Positions 26,331 to 35,289 of a stretch of 64,000 bases of DNA are shown here, one piece after another. Source of the DNA: an uncultured Lachnospiraceae bacterium (lineage in GTDB: Bacteria; Bacillota; Clostridia; Lachnospirales; Lachnospiraceae); the NCBI GenBank assembly GCA_902761585.1, contig CACWKX010000005.1:62001-126000 (forward strand), given 5' to 3'. The stretch's first letter is position 1. Each line of letters opens with the position of its first letter. Position numbers and translations under genes: made by a program. The notes beneath the pieces were generated by a model. The model did no database searches. It was not told the origin of the DNA and saw only the letters and a list, made by a program, of their open reading frames with translations.

Positions 26331-27734
26331 ATGGAAAAATTGGGGAAGAAGGGACTGGCGCTTCTGCTCTGTGCCGGTCTGGGCGCATCGATGCTGACCG
26401 GCTGCGGGAAGAAGGCAGAGGCAGCCGCGATGTTCACATACAACGGCGAAGCGGTCGACAACAACGTCGCCACCTTCCTGTTCAGACTGCAGGAAGCTTC
26501 ATTTGACACCTCATACGGCAATATGTTTGCCCAGTATTACGGAAGCGCGAATGTCTGGGACATGGATCTGACCGGCCAGGGCTCGACCTACGGGGAAACC
26601 TTCAAGGATGAGTTCAAGGAGACGATGGAGAAGCTTCTGGTGGCGCAGGATCACGCGGCGGATTACAAGATCACGCTGAGCGATGCCGAAGAGAAGAGCA
26701 TCGCGGACGCGGCGGACAAGTTCATCGCTGCAAACAGCGAAAAGACGCTGGAGGATATGTCCGCAACCAGAGATGTCGTGATCAAGGCACTTGAGATGAA
26801 GACGATTCAGAAGAAGGTTGAGGACGAGGTCGGCAAGACAGCCGATACGGAGGTTAGCGACGAGGAAGCCGCACAGAGAAAGGTTTCCTACATCAGCTAC
26901 ACGCCGACCACGGAGACGGAGAGCGAATCAGAAGGATTTTCCGAGGCCGGGACAGAGGCGGATGTTCAGAATACAACTGAGGCGGATTCCACTGTTACGC
27001 CGGTAGCATCCGAGGCGGAGACGGCTGTCGAGACGGAGAAGTCCGAGAAGACGAAGTCTGCGGCATCTGAGACAGAGGCAAAGTCTGCGGAAGCTTCGAC
27101 AGAAGCAGGAACGACCGAGGCGCTGACGGAGAGCGAGACGGAGACCGAGAGCCCCGAGATGCAGGCAGCCCGCAAAAAGTACAAGGCGATGGCAGAGGAA
27201 GAGCTGGAGAAGATCAAAGATTCCGGAAGGGAGTTCTCTGAATATATGGATGAGATCTCCAAGGAGAAGGTCGCAGGGGTCACGGCTTCCTCGATGACAT
27301 TCGGAAAAGATGATTCCTATCCGGCGTCTGAGATTATCAAGGCCACGAACGATCTGGAGGACAATACGCTGGTTGATCATCTTGTCGAGGCGAACAACAA
27401 TTATTATATCCTCTATGTGAATGAGAAGCTCGACAAGGACGCGACCGAATCAAAGAAGAAGCAGATCATCGAAGAGCGCAAGCAGACAGCGGTGGATGAC
27501 CAGTATACAGAATGGGAAAAAGACGTAAAGTTTGAGACAGACAGCGACGCGTTCGGCAAGCTGACCTTCGACCGTGCATACACGGCTCCGGCTTCGGCGG
27601 ACACAGAGGCAGCCGCTGCGGGGACCGAGTCAGCCGGAACAGAAGGCTACGGAACGGAAGCCGGCGCAGTTCAGGGCACTGAAGCGGAGAATGGTCAGAC
27701 GGAAACGGCTGCAGCGGAAGCCGCGGGAAACTGA
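26331..27734 (+). CDS. SurA/PrsA-like lipoprotein (putative foldase) with a Glu/Thr/Ser-rich insert
   Basis: A 467-residue lipoprotein with lipobox MLTGC (cysteine near residue 24). The N-terminal helical part (about 35-165) resembles the SurA_N/trigger-factor-like chaperone domain of PrsA-type proteins. A parvulin-like half (about 280-400) contains [18 protein letters not shown] and [18 protein letters not shown] but is degenerate, so isomerase activity is doubtful. Between them lies an acidic Glu/Thr/Ser/Ala-rich insert (about 195-280), and a similar tail ends the protein. A foldase for exported proteins is the best guess; the pth-mfd-foldase order recurs in Clostridia. ATG 26331 lacks a strong binding site (GGAGGA lies about ten bases before it). 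Confidence 0.75.
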   Translation: MEKLGKKGLALLLCAGLGASMLTGCGKKAEAAAMFTYNGEAVDNNVATFLFRLQEASFDTSYGNMFAQYYGSANVWDMDLTGQGSTYGETFKDEFKETMEKLLVAQDHAADYKITLSDAEEKSIADAADKFIAANSEKTLEDMSATRDVVIKALEMKTIQKKVEDEVGKTADTEVSDEEAAQRKVSYISYTPTTETESESEGFSEAGTEADVQNTTEADSTVTPVASEAETAVETEKSEKTKSAASETEAKSAEASTEAGTTEALTESETETESPEMQAARKKYKAMAEEELEKIKDSGREFSEYMDEISKEKVAGVTASSMTFGKDDSYPASEIIKATNDLEDNTLVDHLVEANNNYYILYVNEKLDKDATESKKKQIIEERKQTAVDDQYTEWEKDVKFETDSDAFGKLTFDRAYTAPASADTEAAAAGTESAGTEGYGTEAGAVQGTEAENGQTETAAAEAAGN

Positions 27735-27771
27735 GAAATCAAAACCAGACGATGGACATGAGGGGCGAGAC

Positions 27772-28350
27772 ATGAAATTACTGGAAGATCGCATCAGAAA
27801 AGACGGAGTCGTGAAACCTGGAAATATCCTGAAAGTGGACAGCTTCCTGAATCACCAGATGGATGTGGAGCTGTTCAACAAGATGGGAGAGGAGTTCAAG
27901 CGTCTTTATGCGGACGCACAGATCACCAAGATCCTGACAATCGAGGCATCGGGAATCGGAATCGCCTGTATCACGGCGCAGCATTTCCATGTGCCGGTCG
28001 TGTTCGCCAAGAAGTCCCAGAGCGTGAACCTGGACGGTGAGATGTACACGGCAAAGATTGAGTCCTTCACGCACAAGAGAACGTACGATGTCATCGTCGC
28101 AAAGAAGTTTATCAGCCCGGATGACCACATCCTGATCATCGACGATTTCCTTGCCAACGGCTGCGCGTGCCTTGGGCTGATTGACATCATCCGGAGTGCC
28201 GGCGCAACGGTGGAGGGAGTCGGAATCGCGGTTGAGAAGGGCTTTCAGAAGGGCGGAGAGCTGATTCGAAAGCAGGGAATTCGCGTGGAGTCTCTCGCCA
28301 TCATCGAGAGGATGGACGATGTGACAGGAGAGATCACGTTCCGCAGCTGA
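27772..28350 (+). CDS. xpt: Xanthine phosphoribosyltransferase
   Basis: A 192-residue purine-salvage enzyme converting xanthine and PRPP to [17 protein letters not shown] at the start, [19 protein letters not shown] and the PRPP motif [13 protein letters not shown] match Xpt closely. ATG 27772 with GAGGGG upstream is chosen; the frame opening at 27574 lies inside the preceding gene. It starts 37 bases after the lipoprotein gene and shares its transcript. No purine riboswitch precedes it, unlike xpt in Bacillus. Confidence 0.95.
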   Translation: MKLLEDRIRKDGVVKPGNILKVDSFLNHQMDVELFNKMGEEFKRLYADAQITKILTIEASGIGIACITAQHFHVPVVFAKKSQSVNLDGEMYTAKIESFTHKRTYDVIVAKKFISPDDHILIIDDFLANGCACLGLIDIIRSAGATVEGVGIAVEKGFQKGGELIRKQGIRVESLAIIERMDDVTGEITFRS

Positions 28351-28395
28351 TGGATTGAGTTGGTTGAAGCAAAAAGAAAAGGGAAAGAATCAGAT

Positions 28396-28434
28396 AACCG
28401 GTTCTGCAGGAAATTGCCTGCGGAGCCGGTTTTT
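28396..28434 (+). terminator. Terminator after xpt
   Basis: AACCGGTTCTGCAGG (28396-28410) and CCTGCGGAGCCGGTT (28417-28431) form a long stem with few mismatches, followed by T residues. Confidence 0.85.
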
Positions 28435-28522
28435 AATTCCAGTGATGTGTATAGGCGCTCTGATGACACAATTGCCAGCAGGGTATATTTGTGAAGATGA
28501 ACGGAGAGAACAAAATAAACAA

Positions 28523-28535
28523 TTGTACAGTACAA
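28523..28535. promoter_or_regulatory. Perfect 13-bp palindrome, candidate operator of the sugar operon
   Basis: TTGTAC-A-GTACAA sits in an unusually AT-rich stretch of the 28435-28683 gap, about 50 bases upstream of the -35 at 28583. Form and position suit a transcription-factor dimer; the regulator is not in the window. The gap holds no gene. Confidence 0.45.
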
Positions 28536-28582
28536 ATTTGGGTTTTGATCAGCATAATATACAATAAAATATAAAGAACATA

Positions 28583-28611
28583 TTGATTTGTCCGGACGAG
28601 AGTGGTATAGT
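28583..28611 (+). promoter_or_regulatory. Sigma-A-type promoter of the sugar operon
   Basis: TTGATT (28583-28588), 17 bases, TATAGT (28606-28611). A second AT-rich region with -10-like hexamers lies just upstream. Confidence 0.65.
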
Positions 28612-28683
28612 TGTGCAAACAGGAGTGGTATGAACATGTACAAAGACCGCTCCAACACAACATCTCAAAGGAGGACATTTACT

Positions 28684-29697
28684 ATGAACAAGAAGATCTG
28701 GGCAGGCGTGTTTGCCGCATCCATGCTGTTCTCGATGAGCGGATATGCGATGGCCGGAGAGACGGAGGCTTCAACGGAGGAAGACCAGACCAAGATTATG
28801 GTCGATACGACTCAGTATAAAAAGGACAGGCCGGATGGCGGATATACATTTGCGTATACCTGCATGGATGGATCCAATCCGTTCTTTGTCACGATCCAGA
28901 ACGAGATCGAGAAGAAGCTGAAGGAGAACGGGGACACACTGATCACTTCTGATCCGGCGAACGATGTCACGCTTCAGATTTCCCAGATGGAAGACGCAAT
29001 TTCTCAGAAGCCGGACGGATATTTCGTCAATCCGGCAGAGGCAGAGGGAATTGTTCCGGCGCTGGACGAAGTGAAGGCGGCAGGGATCCCGATGGTCAAC
29101 TTCGATACAGAGGTTGCGGACATGAAGGATTATGTTGTTTCCTACACGGGGTCTGATAACTACAATGCCGGCAAGGTCTGCGGCGAGGATCTTGTCAAGC
29201 AGTGCCCGGACGGCGGCGATATCATTGTTCTTGATTCCCCGACCATGAATTCCATCGTTGACAGAACAAAGGGATTCCTCGATGCAATCGACGGCCATGG
29301 ATTCAACATCGTGGCGCAGCAGGATGCGAAGGGCAATCTTCAGGAAGCACAGAAGATCGCTGATGACCTGCTTCAGGCTCATCCGGATGTTGTTGCTATC
29401 TTCGGCGGAAACGACCCGACGGCTCTTGGTGCACTGGCATCTGCGGAGGGTGCAGGTCTCAAGAAGGTTCTGATCTATGGTGTTGACGGATCTCCTGACT
29501 TCAAGGCAGAGATGTCCAAGGAAGGTTCCCTGCTCCGCGCTACCGGTGCTCAGTCCCCGATTTCCATCGCTGACAAGGCTGTTGAAATCATGTATGACAT
29601 CATGGCAGGCAAGGAAGTTCAGTTCAGATATCCGGTTGATACATTCCTGATCAGCCCTGAGAACGTTGCTGATTATGGCACTGATGGATGGCAGTAA
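28684..29697 (+). CDS. Sugar ABC transporter substrate-binding protein (ribose/LacI-type)
   Basis: A 337-residue periplasmic-binding-protein-like protein of cluster B (RbsB-like). After the signal sequence come the two lobes, with MDGSNPFFVTIQNEI, DGYFVNPAEAEGIVPAL, VNFDTEV, DSPTMNSIVDRTKGFLD, AIFGGNDPTALGAL and VLIYGVDGSPD, all standard for pentose or hexose binders. The signal segment ends GYAMAGETEA and has no lipobox cysteine, which is odd for a monoderm binding protein. AAAGGAGG lies about ten bases before ATG 28684. It is the first gene of a six-gene operon, set off by a stem-loop from the ATPase gene. Its substrate is inferred from the enzymes downstream. Confidence 0.92.
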   Translation: MNKKIWAGVFAASMLFSMSGYAMAGETEASTEEDQTKIMVDTTQYKKDRPDGGYTFAYTCMDGSNPFFVTIQNEIEKKLKENGDTLITSDPANDVTLQISQMEDAISQKPDGYFVNPAEAEGIVPALDEVKAAGIPMVNFDTEVADMKDYVVSYTGSDNYNAGKVCGEDLVKQCPDGGDIIVLDSPTMNSIVDRTKGFLDAIDGHGFNIVAQQDAKGNLQEAQKIADDLLQAHPDVVAIFGGNDPTALGALASAEGAGLKKVLIYGVDGSPDFKAEMSKEGSLLRATGAQSPISIADKAVEIMYDIMAGKEVQFRYPVDTFLISPENVADYGTDGWQ

Positions 29698-29770
29698 TGA
29701 TGGGATTCTGAAAATCAGGCAGCTGCAGGAAGGTAGGAACCTGAATCATACTGTAAACATACGGTGATGA

Positions 29771-29802
29771 CAAGACCCGCTGCCGCTGGGCAGCGGGTCT
29801 TG
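29771..29802 (+). terminator. Strong stem-loop between binding-protein and ATPase genes
   Basis: CAAGACCCGCTGC and GCAGCGGGTCTTG form a perfect 13-bp stem with a 6-base loop, but only two T residues follow. It is better read as a partial terminator or mRNA-stabilising hairpin that keeps binding protein in excess. Confidence 0.65.
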
Positions 29803-29880
29803 TTGGGTCTGGCATCCTGCCAGAATGTAAAACTGCTCTCCGGCGACAGCCCGGGGAACACAGAAAGGAAGGTGGCGGAA

Positions 29881-31368
29881 TTGGCTGAAGAGAAAATCCT
29901 GCTGCAGATGAAACATATCACAAAAACATTCCCGGGGGTCAAGGCACTCTCTGATGTCAGCCTTGAGGTAAAAGCTGGAGAGGTACATGCACTGCTCGGT
30001 GAAAATGGTGCCGGAAAGTCCACTTTGATTAAAGTGCTTGGAGGCATCTATCATGCGGACAGCGGAGAAATCTACATTAACGGAGAAAAGAAGGAAATCA
30101 ACAGTGTTCCGGATGCGGAGAAGAGTGGAATTGCCATCATCCATCAGGAACTGGTGCTTGTTCCTTACATGACAGTCGCGGAGAACATCTTCCTCGGCAG
30201 AGAGATCATGAAGGGGAAATTTGTCAACCGGAAGGAGATGGAGAAGCGGGCGCAGGCACTCCTGGACGAGTATCACATGCATGTCAGTGCTTCCGATCTT
30301 CTGGTGAATCTGACCATTGCACAGCAGCAGATGGTTGAAATCGTGAAAGCGGTATCAACAGATTCAAAGATCATCGTCATGGATGAACCGACCTCCTCCA
30401 TCTCAGACAATGAGGTCGAGCAGCTCTTCGGCATCATCCGGAATCTGACATCAAGAGGTGTTGGAATTATCTACATTTCCCACAAGATGAGTGAGCTGCA
30501 GCAGATCTGCGACAGAGTCACGGTCATGCGGGATGGTACGAAGGTTGGCACGAAAGAAGTGAAGACAACCTCAAACGACGAACTGATTGCCATGATGGTT
30601 GGCCGTACGCTGACCAGCTATTATACGAGAGATTTCCAGACGGGCGGCGACGTGATTTTAAGAGCAGAGCATATCTCGGATGGGGATATGGCGAAGGATG
30701 TCACGTTTGAGGCACGGAAGGGAGAAATCCTGGGTTTTGCCGGACTTGTCGGAGCCGGTCGAAGCGAGACAATGAGGGTGATTTTCGGACTCGGAAAACA
30801 TCGCAGCGGCAAGGTTTACATCGATGGCAAAGAAGTAAAGATCAATTCTCCGGTCGATGCAATGAAAAATGGAATTGCGCTCGTACCAGAGGATCGGAAA
30901 CTTGATGGACTGTATATGGTACAGGATATCGCCTACAATACGACGATTGAGGTTCTGGAGACCTTCATGCATGGCATGAATGTCGATCAGAAGAAGGAAG
31001 AGGAAATTACACAGAAGTATATTGATATGCTTTCTATCAAAACGCCTTCTCAGGAGCAGAAGGTAGGAAACCTTTCAGGTGGAAATCAACAGAAGGTTAT
31101 GATTGCGAGATGGCTGGCGACCAATCCGAAGATTCTGATTCTGGATGAGCCTACCAGAGGAGTCGATGTGGGTGCAAAGGCGGAAATCTATGCAATCATG
31201 AACGAACTGACAAAACACGGACTTACCATTCTGATGATCTCATCAGAACTTCCTGAGATTATCAATATGAGTGATCGCGTATATGTATTTTCAGAGGGGA
31301 TTGTAACAGGCTGTCTGGACCACTCAGAGGTCAGCCAGGAAGCCATCATGAAACTGGCGGCTTCGTGA
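29881..31368 (+). CDS. Sugar ABC transporter ATP-binding protein (RbsA/MglA type)
   Basis: A 495-residue protein with two fused ATPase domains, the standard form for monosaccharide CUT2 transporters. The first has GENGAGKSTLIKVLGG and DEPTSSI; the second has the degenerate P-loop GLVGAGRSETMRVIFG and the intact signature LSGGNQQKVMIARW with DEPTRGVDVGAK. It begins at TTG 29881 (MAEEKILLQMKHI) with AAAGGAAGG upstream; the frame opening at 29764 runs through the stem-loop and is not used. It powers the permease encoded next. Confidence 0.95.
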   Translation: MAEEKILLQMKHITKTFPGVKALSDVSLEVKAGEVHALLGENGAGKSTLIKVLGGIYHADSGEIYINGEKKEINSVPDAEKSGIAIIHQELVLVPYMTVAENIFLGREIMKGKFVNRKEMEKRAQALLDEYHMHVSASDLLVNLTIAQQQMVEIVKAVSTDSKIIVMDEPTSSISDNEVEQLFGIIRNLTSRGVGIIYISHKMSELQQICDRVTVMRDGTKVGTKEVKTTSNDELIAMMVGRTLTSYYTRDFQTGGDVILRAEHISDGDMAKDVTFEARKGEILGFAGLVGAGRSETMRVIFGLGKHRSGKVYIDGKEVKINSPVDAMKNGIALVPEDRKLDGLYMVQDIAYNTTIEVLETFMHGMNVDQKKEEEITQKYIDMLSIKTPSQEQKVGNLSGGNQQKVMIARWLATNPKILILDEPTRGVDVGAKAEIYAIMNELTKHGLTILMISSELPEIINMSDRVYVFSEGIVTGCLDHSEVSQEAIMKLAAS

Positions 31369-31448
31369 GAAGCGTCCTTGGATGTATCGAAAAGAACAGC
31401 TTCCTGTAGGGAAGATAAAATACCTGTGATGAAGGAGGATCCTAAATC

Positions 31449-32405
31449 ATGTCCAAGAATATAAAAACCTATTTCCATGAGAATGCGGGTATACTGGCTG
31501 CGCTGGTTGCCCTGTGCATTCTGCTGGCAATTCTGCCTGCAACAAGCAAGTCATTTGTCTCGACACGGAATTTCTTCAATGTGCTGAGACAGGTCTCTAC
31601 TAATATGTTCCTTGCCTGTGGTATGACGATGGTCATTATCCTTGGCGGAATCGATCTGTCGGTCGGTTCCATCATTGCCCTGGCAGGCTGCGTGGAAGCC
31701 GGAATGGTTGTCCATCTGAATATGCCGCTTCCGCTGGCAATCCTGATTGCACTTGCCATCGGTCTTGGTGTTGGTATGTTTAACGGCTATGTTGTTTCGA
31801 CAACAACAATTCCGGCCTTCATCGTTACCCTGGCAACGATGAATATCTGCCGCGGACTTGCATATGTGTATACAGGCGGATCTCCGGTTCGTGTCATGAC
31901 AGACGCATGGAAGTTTATCGGCGCCGGTTATATCGGCCCGTTCCCGACACCTGTCATCATCATGGTTGCCATTCTGATCATCACTGCAATCATCATGAAC
32001 AAGACAAAGCTCGGACGTCATATCTATGCAGTAGGTGGCAATGCGCAGGCAGCAGAGTATTCTGGAATTAACGTTCGCAAGGTGAAGTTTCTTGTACATT
32101 CTTATTCCGGACTGATGGCAGGACTTGCCGGTGTTGTTCTGGCATCCCGCATGTACTCCGGTCAGCCGACTGCAGGAGACGGCGCGGAGATGGATGCGAT
32201 CGCGGCAACCGTTGTAGGCGGAACCTCCATGGCCGGTGGTTCCGGAAAGATTGGCGGAACAATCGTTGGTGCACTGATCATCGGTGTTCTGAACAATGGC
32301 CTGAATCTGATGAATGTCAACTCGTTCTGGCAGTATGTTGTGAAGGGTGTTGTTATCCTTGGCGCTGTCTATGTAGACTTCCTCAGAAACAAGAACAAAA
32401 AGTGA
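31449..32405 (+). CDS. Sugar ABC transporter permease (RbsC type)
   Basis: A 318-residue membrane protein with 8-10 hydrophobic segments. GGIDLSVGSIIALAG and the coupling-loop region YAVGGNAQAAEYSGINVRKVK match the CUT2 permease family, which usually forms a homodimer. GAAGGAGG precedes ATG 31449. It belongs to the operon starting at 28684. Codon use and G+C in the transporter genes seem lower than in neighbouring housekeeping genes, though I did not compute it. Confidence 0.95.
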   Translation: MSKNIKTYFHENAGILAALVALCILLAILPATSKSFVSTRNFFNVLRQVSTNMFLACGMTMVIILGGIDLSVGSIIALAGCVEAGMVVHLNMPLPLAILIALAIGLGVGMFNGYVVSTTTIPAFIVTLATMNICRGLAYVYTGGSPVRVMTDAWKFIGAGYIGPFPTPVIIMVAILIITAIIMNKTKLGRHIYAVGGNAQAAEYSGINVRKVKFLVHSYSGLMAGLAGVVLASRMYSGQPTAGDGAEMDAIAATVVGGTSMAGGSGKIGGTIVGALIIGVLNNGLNLMNVNSFWQYVVKGVVILGAVYVDFLRNKNKK

Positions 32406-32423
32406 TCGAGGGGTTCATGGAAG

Positions 32424-33551
32424 ATGGAGAACAGGAAGATTGTGACAGCCGGCTATGTGTCGCTTGACATTACGCCATCGATCAGGGCAGCCTCCGGAGT
32501 GACGCTTCATGATATGATCCGTCCGGGCAAGCTGATCCAGGTCGGAAAGGCGACCGCTGCCCCGGGAGGCTGCGTGAGCAATACCGGCCTTGCACTCCAC
32601 AAGCTCGGAAGCAACGTCAGCCTTGTTGCGAAGATCGGGGATGACGCGTTCGGGCGGATTCTGACAGAAGAATATAACCGAAAGGGTGTGAGACCGGACT
32701 TTCTGGTATCGAAGGACACAGAAACCTCCTATACGCTTGTGCTGGCTGTCCCGGGCAGTGACCGGTGCTTCCTGGCAGATGCCGGTGCAAACGATACACT
32801 GACGGCGGATGAGCTGAGCTATGAGGAGATCGGGGAAGCCCAGTATTTTCACTTTGGTTATCCAACGCTGATGCGTCGGTTCTATCTGAACGAGGGCAGC
32901 CAGACCGTGGAGATGCTGAAGAAGGTAAAGGCGCTCGGCCTGGTTACAAGCCTTGATATGGCAGCCATCGATCCGTCAAGCGAGGCCGGCGCACAGGACT
33001 GGAAGACGATTCTGGCGAACGTTCTTCCATATGTCGACTTCTTTGTCCCGAGCATCGAGGAGCTTTGCTTTATACTCGACCGGGATAAGTATAATTCCTG
33101 GCAAAAACAGTATCAGGATGATATCTGTATGCATCTTTCGCTGAGCCGGGATGTAATCCCGCTGGCGCAGAAGGCGCTCGATCTGGGCTGCAGAGCAGTC
33201 CTTCTGAAATGCGGGGCAGCCGGGTTATACCTGAAAACGGGGAGCGAAGAAGTGATGAAGCAGATCTCGCCACATTTTCAGGGAGAAGGCTGGGGCGGAC
33301 TGTCGATCTTCGAGGACAGCTATGTGCCGGATCAGATTTTATCCGGGACCGGTGCCGGGGATACCGCGATTGCAGCTTTTTTGTACAGCCTGAGCCATGA
33401 CTTCAGCCCGGAGGTATGTCTGGAGATGGCGGCAGGGTGTGGCGCGATGTGTATTACTCAGTACGATGCGCTTTCCGGCCTGATTCCGGCGGACCGGCTT
33501 TTGGAAAGGATCCGCAGCGGCTGGGCAAAACAGAAGATGATTCACGAGTGA
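32424..33551 (+). CDS. PfkB-family sugar kinase
   Basis: A 375-residue ribokinase-like kinase. The N-terminal signature is represented by GGCVSNTGLALHKLGSNVSL with the preceding VTAGYVSLDITP, and the C-terminal signature by SGTGAGDTAIAAFL, whose Asp is the catalytic base. It is longer than most (about 310), with an insert near residues 225-290 containing YNSWQKQYQDDICMHLS. Lying between the sugar transporter and an aldolase, it probably phosphorylates the ketose made by the isomerase encoded two genes on. Whether position 1 or another hydroxyl is used cannot be told. The aldolase gene follows after 13 bases. Confidence 0.88.
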   Translation: MENRKIVTAGYVSLDITPSIRAASGVTLHDMIRPGKLIQVGKATAAPGGCVSNTGLALHKLGSNVSLVAKIGDDAFGRILTEEYNRKGVRPDFLVSKDTETSYTLVLAVPGSDRCFLADAGANDTLTADELSYEEIGEAQYFHFGYPTLMRRFYLNEGSQTVEMLKKVKALGLVTSLDMAAIDPSSEAGAQDWKTILANVLPYVDFFVPSIEELCFILDRDKYNSWQKQYQDDICMHLSLSRDVIPLAQKALDLGCRAVLLKCGAAGLYLKTGSEEVMKQISPHFQGEGWGGLSIFEDSYVPDQILSGTGAGDTAIAAFLYSLSHDFSPEVCLEMAAGCGAMCITQYDALSGLIPADRLLERIRSGWAKQKMIHE

Positions 33552-33564
33552 TGGAGGAAACGAT

Positions 33565-34434
33565 ATGCTGGTCACATTGAAGAGTATTCTGCGTCTTGCA
33601 GAAGCAGATAATAAGGCGATTGGTGCATTCAATGTCACATCTTTGGAAGGAATCCGCGCGGTGATTGCAGCGGCTGAGGAAACAGGACAACCGGTTATTC
33701 TTCAGTTTGCCAATGCCGCTCACAGCGGGTATATATCTCTGCACGAAATTGGGCAGATCATGCTGCTGTACGCGGATGAAGCGAAAGTGCCGGTCTGCGT
33801 GCATCTGGATCACGGTGCCAACCTGGAGGAAGTGCATGAGGCGCTGGAGCTGGGCTTCACGAGTGTCATGATTGATGGCTCCGCGCTTCCCTATGAGAAG
33901 AATGTCGCTTTGACCGACGCAACGGTCGAGCTTGCGCAGGGATTCGGTGCATCGGTAGAGGCTGAGATTGGCTCCATGGGCAGGGAAGAGTTCCTCTCTG
34001 CGGGCGGATCGGAGGCCGATCTGGGTGAAAGCTCCTACACAGATCCGGATCAGGCAGCCCGTTTCGTAAAGGATACGGGCATTGATGCACTGGCCTGCTC
34101 CTTCGGGACCGTCCACGGCATTTATCTCAAGGCTCCGAAGCTGGATGTCGACCGGATCAAGGTGATCCGCGAAAAGACCGGAAAGCCGGTGGTGATGCAC
34201 GGAGGATCCGGCCTTGGCGATGAGGACTTCCGCAGATGCATCCAGAATGGTGTACGAAAGATCAATTTCTACACGTACGCGGCAAAATTTGCAGGGGATG
34301 CTGTCTGTGAGCACGTCTCAGAAGCAGGAGATGGGAATGTTTATTTCCATGATGTCGCGACCTGGGGGATGGAGTCGATGAAAAAGACTTACATCCATAC
34401 AATTTCTGTATTCTCGAATCTGAAGGAGAGCTGA
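33565..34434 (+). CDS. Class II fructose-bisphosphate aldolase family protein
   Basis: A 289-residue zinc-dependent aldolase. Expected features: IGAFNV near the N terminus, VCVHLDHGA with the catalytic Asp and zinc-binding His, the glycine-rich VEAEIGSMG, LACSFGTVHGIY and VMHGGSGL for phosphate and zinc binding. The family cleaves fructose 1,6-bisphosphate, tagatose 1,6-bisphosphate or related ketose phosphates to dihydroxyacetone phosphate plus an aldehyde. GGAGGAAA precedes ATG. Its place among sugar transporter, kinase and isomerase suggests a dedicated catabolic aldolase rather than the glycolytic one. Confidence 0.92.
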   Translation: MLVTLKSILRLAEADNKAIGAFNVTSLEGIRAVIAAAEETGQPVILQFANAAHSGYISLHEIGQIMLLYADEAKVPVCVHLDHGANLEEVHEALELGFTSVMIDGSALPYEKNVALTDATVELAQGFGASVEAEIGSMGREEFLSAGGSEADLGESSYTDPDQAARFVKDTGIDALACSFGTVHGIYLKAPKLDVDRIKVIREKTGKPVVMHGGSGLGDEDFRRCIQNGVRKINFYTYAAKFAGDAVCEHVSEAGDGNVYFHDVATWGMESMKKTYIHTISVFSNLKES

Positions 34435-34438
34435 GGGT

Positions 34439-35125
34439 ATGAAGCGATCTGAAATCAATGCGGTCATAAAAGAGATGGAAAGTATGCTGAAGGAGCACAG
34501 ATGTTTTCTGCCCCCCTTCTGCAGCTTTACACCGGAGGACTGGAAAAGCAAGAATCATGAGTACGATGAGATCCGTGACAACATGCTTGGATGGGATATC
34601 ACGGATTTCGGCCTCGGAGACTTCAACAAGTGCGGGTTTGCGCTGATTACCCTTCGGAATGGGAATCAGCACAATCCAAAGTACACGAAGGTATATGCAG
34701 AGAAGTATATCTACATGCGGGATGATATGTATGCGCCGATGCATTACCATGACTATAAGTCAGAGGATATCATCAATCGCGGTGGTGGTGATCTGAAGAT
34801 CAAAGTCTTTCTGGATGATGGCAAGGGAGGCCTGTCTGACAAGGATGTGGAAGTGCAGTCGGATGGAAGGAGATACATGGTGCCGGCAGGAACGTCTGTC
34901 CTGCTGAAGCCGGGACAGTCGATCACGATCTACCCGCACCTGTATCATGAATTTCATGGTGTACCGGGAACGGGCAATATCCTGATCGGGGAAGTTTCCC
35001 AGTGCAATGACGATGAGCACGACAATTTCTTCTATGACAAACGTGTCGGAAGATTCCCGGCCATCGACGAGGATGAACCTCCGTATCGGCTGCTGTGCAA
35101 TGAATATCCGGCAGCAATGGACTGA
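34439..35125 (+). CDS. D-lyxose ketol-isomerase family protein
   Basis: A 228-residue cupin-fold protein that matches the D-lyxose isomerase family throughout: MKRSEINAVIKEM, FLPPFCSFTPEDW, EIRDNMLGWDITDFG, the metal-binding MHYHDYKSEDIINRGGG and YPHLYHEFHG. Characterised members interconvert D-lyxose and D-xylulose, and D-mannose and D-fructose, using Mn2+ or another divalent metal held by two His, a Glu and a further His. It is the last gene of the sugar operon, four bases after the aldolase gene. The family call is strong; the natural substrate is inferred. Confidence 0.88.
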   Translation: MKRSEINAVIKEMESMLKEHRCFLPPFCSFTPEDWKSKNHEYDEIRDNMLGWDITDFGLGDFNKCGFALITLRNGNQHNPKYTKVYAEKYIYMRDDMYAPMHYHDYKSEDIINRGGGDLKIKVFLDDGKGGLSDKDVEVQSDGRRYMVPAGTSVLLKPGQSITIYPHLYHEFHGVPGTGNILIGEVSQCNDDEHDNFFYDKRVGRFPAIDEDEPPYRLLCNEYPAAMD

Positions 35126-35186
35126 GCGTGAGGAATGATGCGGAGTGCGAATGCCCGCTTGAGCAGAGCAGTTCTCTGAGGATGGG

Positions 35187-35278
35187 AAAGCGGCAGCCCT
35201 GCCTGCCGCCTGGCTAATGGCCGGGCGGATGGGCGGACTGCCGCTTTCTGTCGTGCGCATGGAGTGAGTGACGCGCAC
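35187..35278. terminator. Inverted repeats between convergent genes
   Basis: AAAGCGGCAG (35187-35196) pairs with CTGCCGCTTT (35238-35247) around a self-complementary middle, and GTGCGC (about 35253) pairs with GCGCAC (about 35273). Both may end transcription from the sugar operon and, in the other direction, from mscL. Confidence 0.5.
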
Positions 35279-35289
35279 AATGGATATAT

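Noticed and set aside
27735..27771. Purine riboswitch before xpt
   Set aside because: The 37-base gap is too short and lacks the conserved core.
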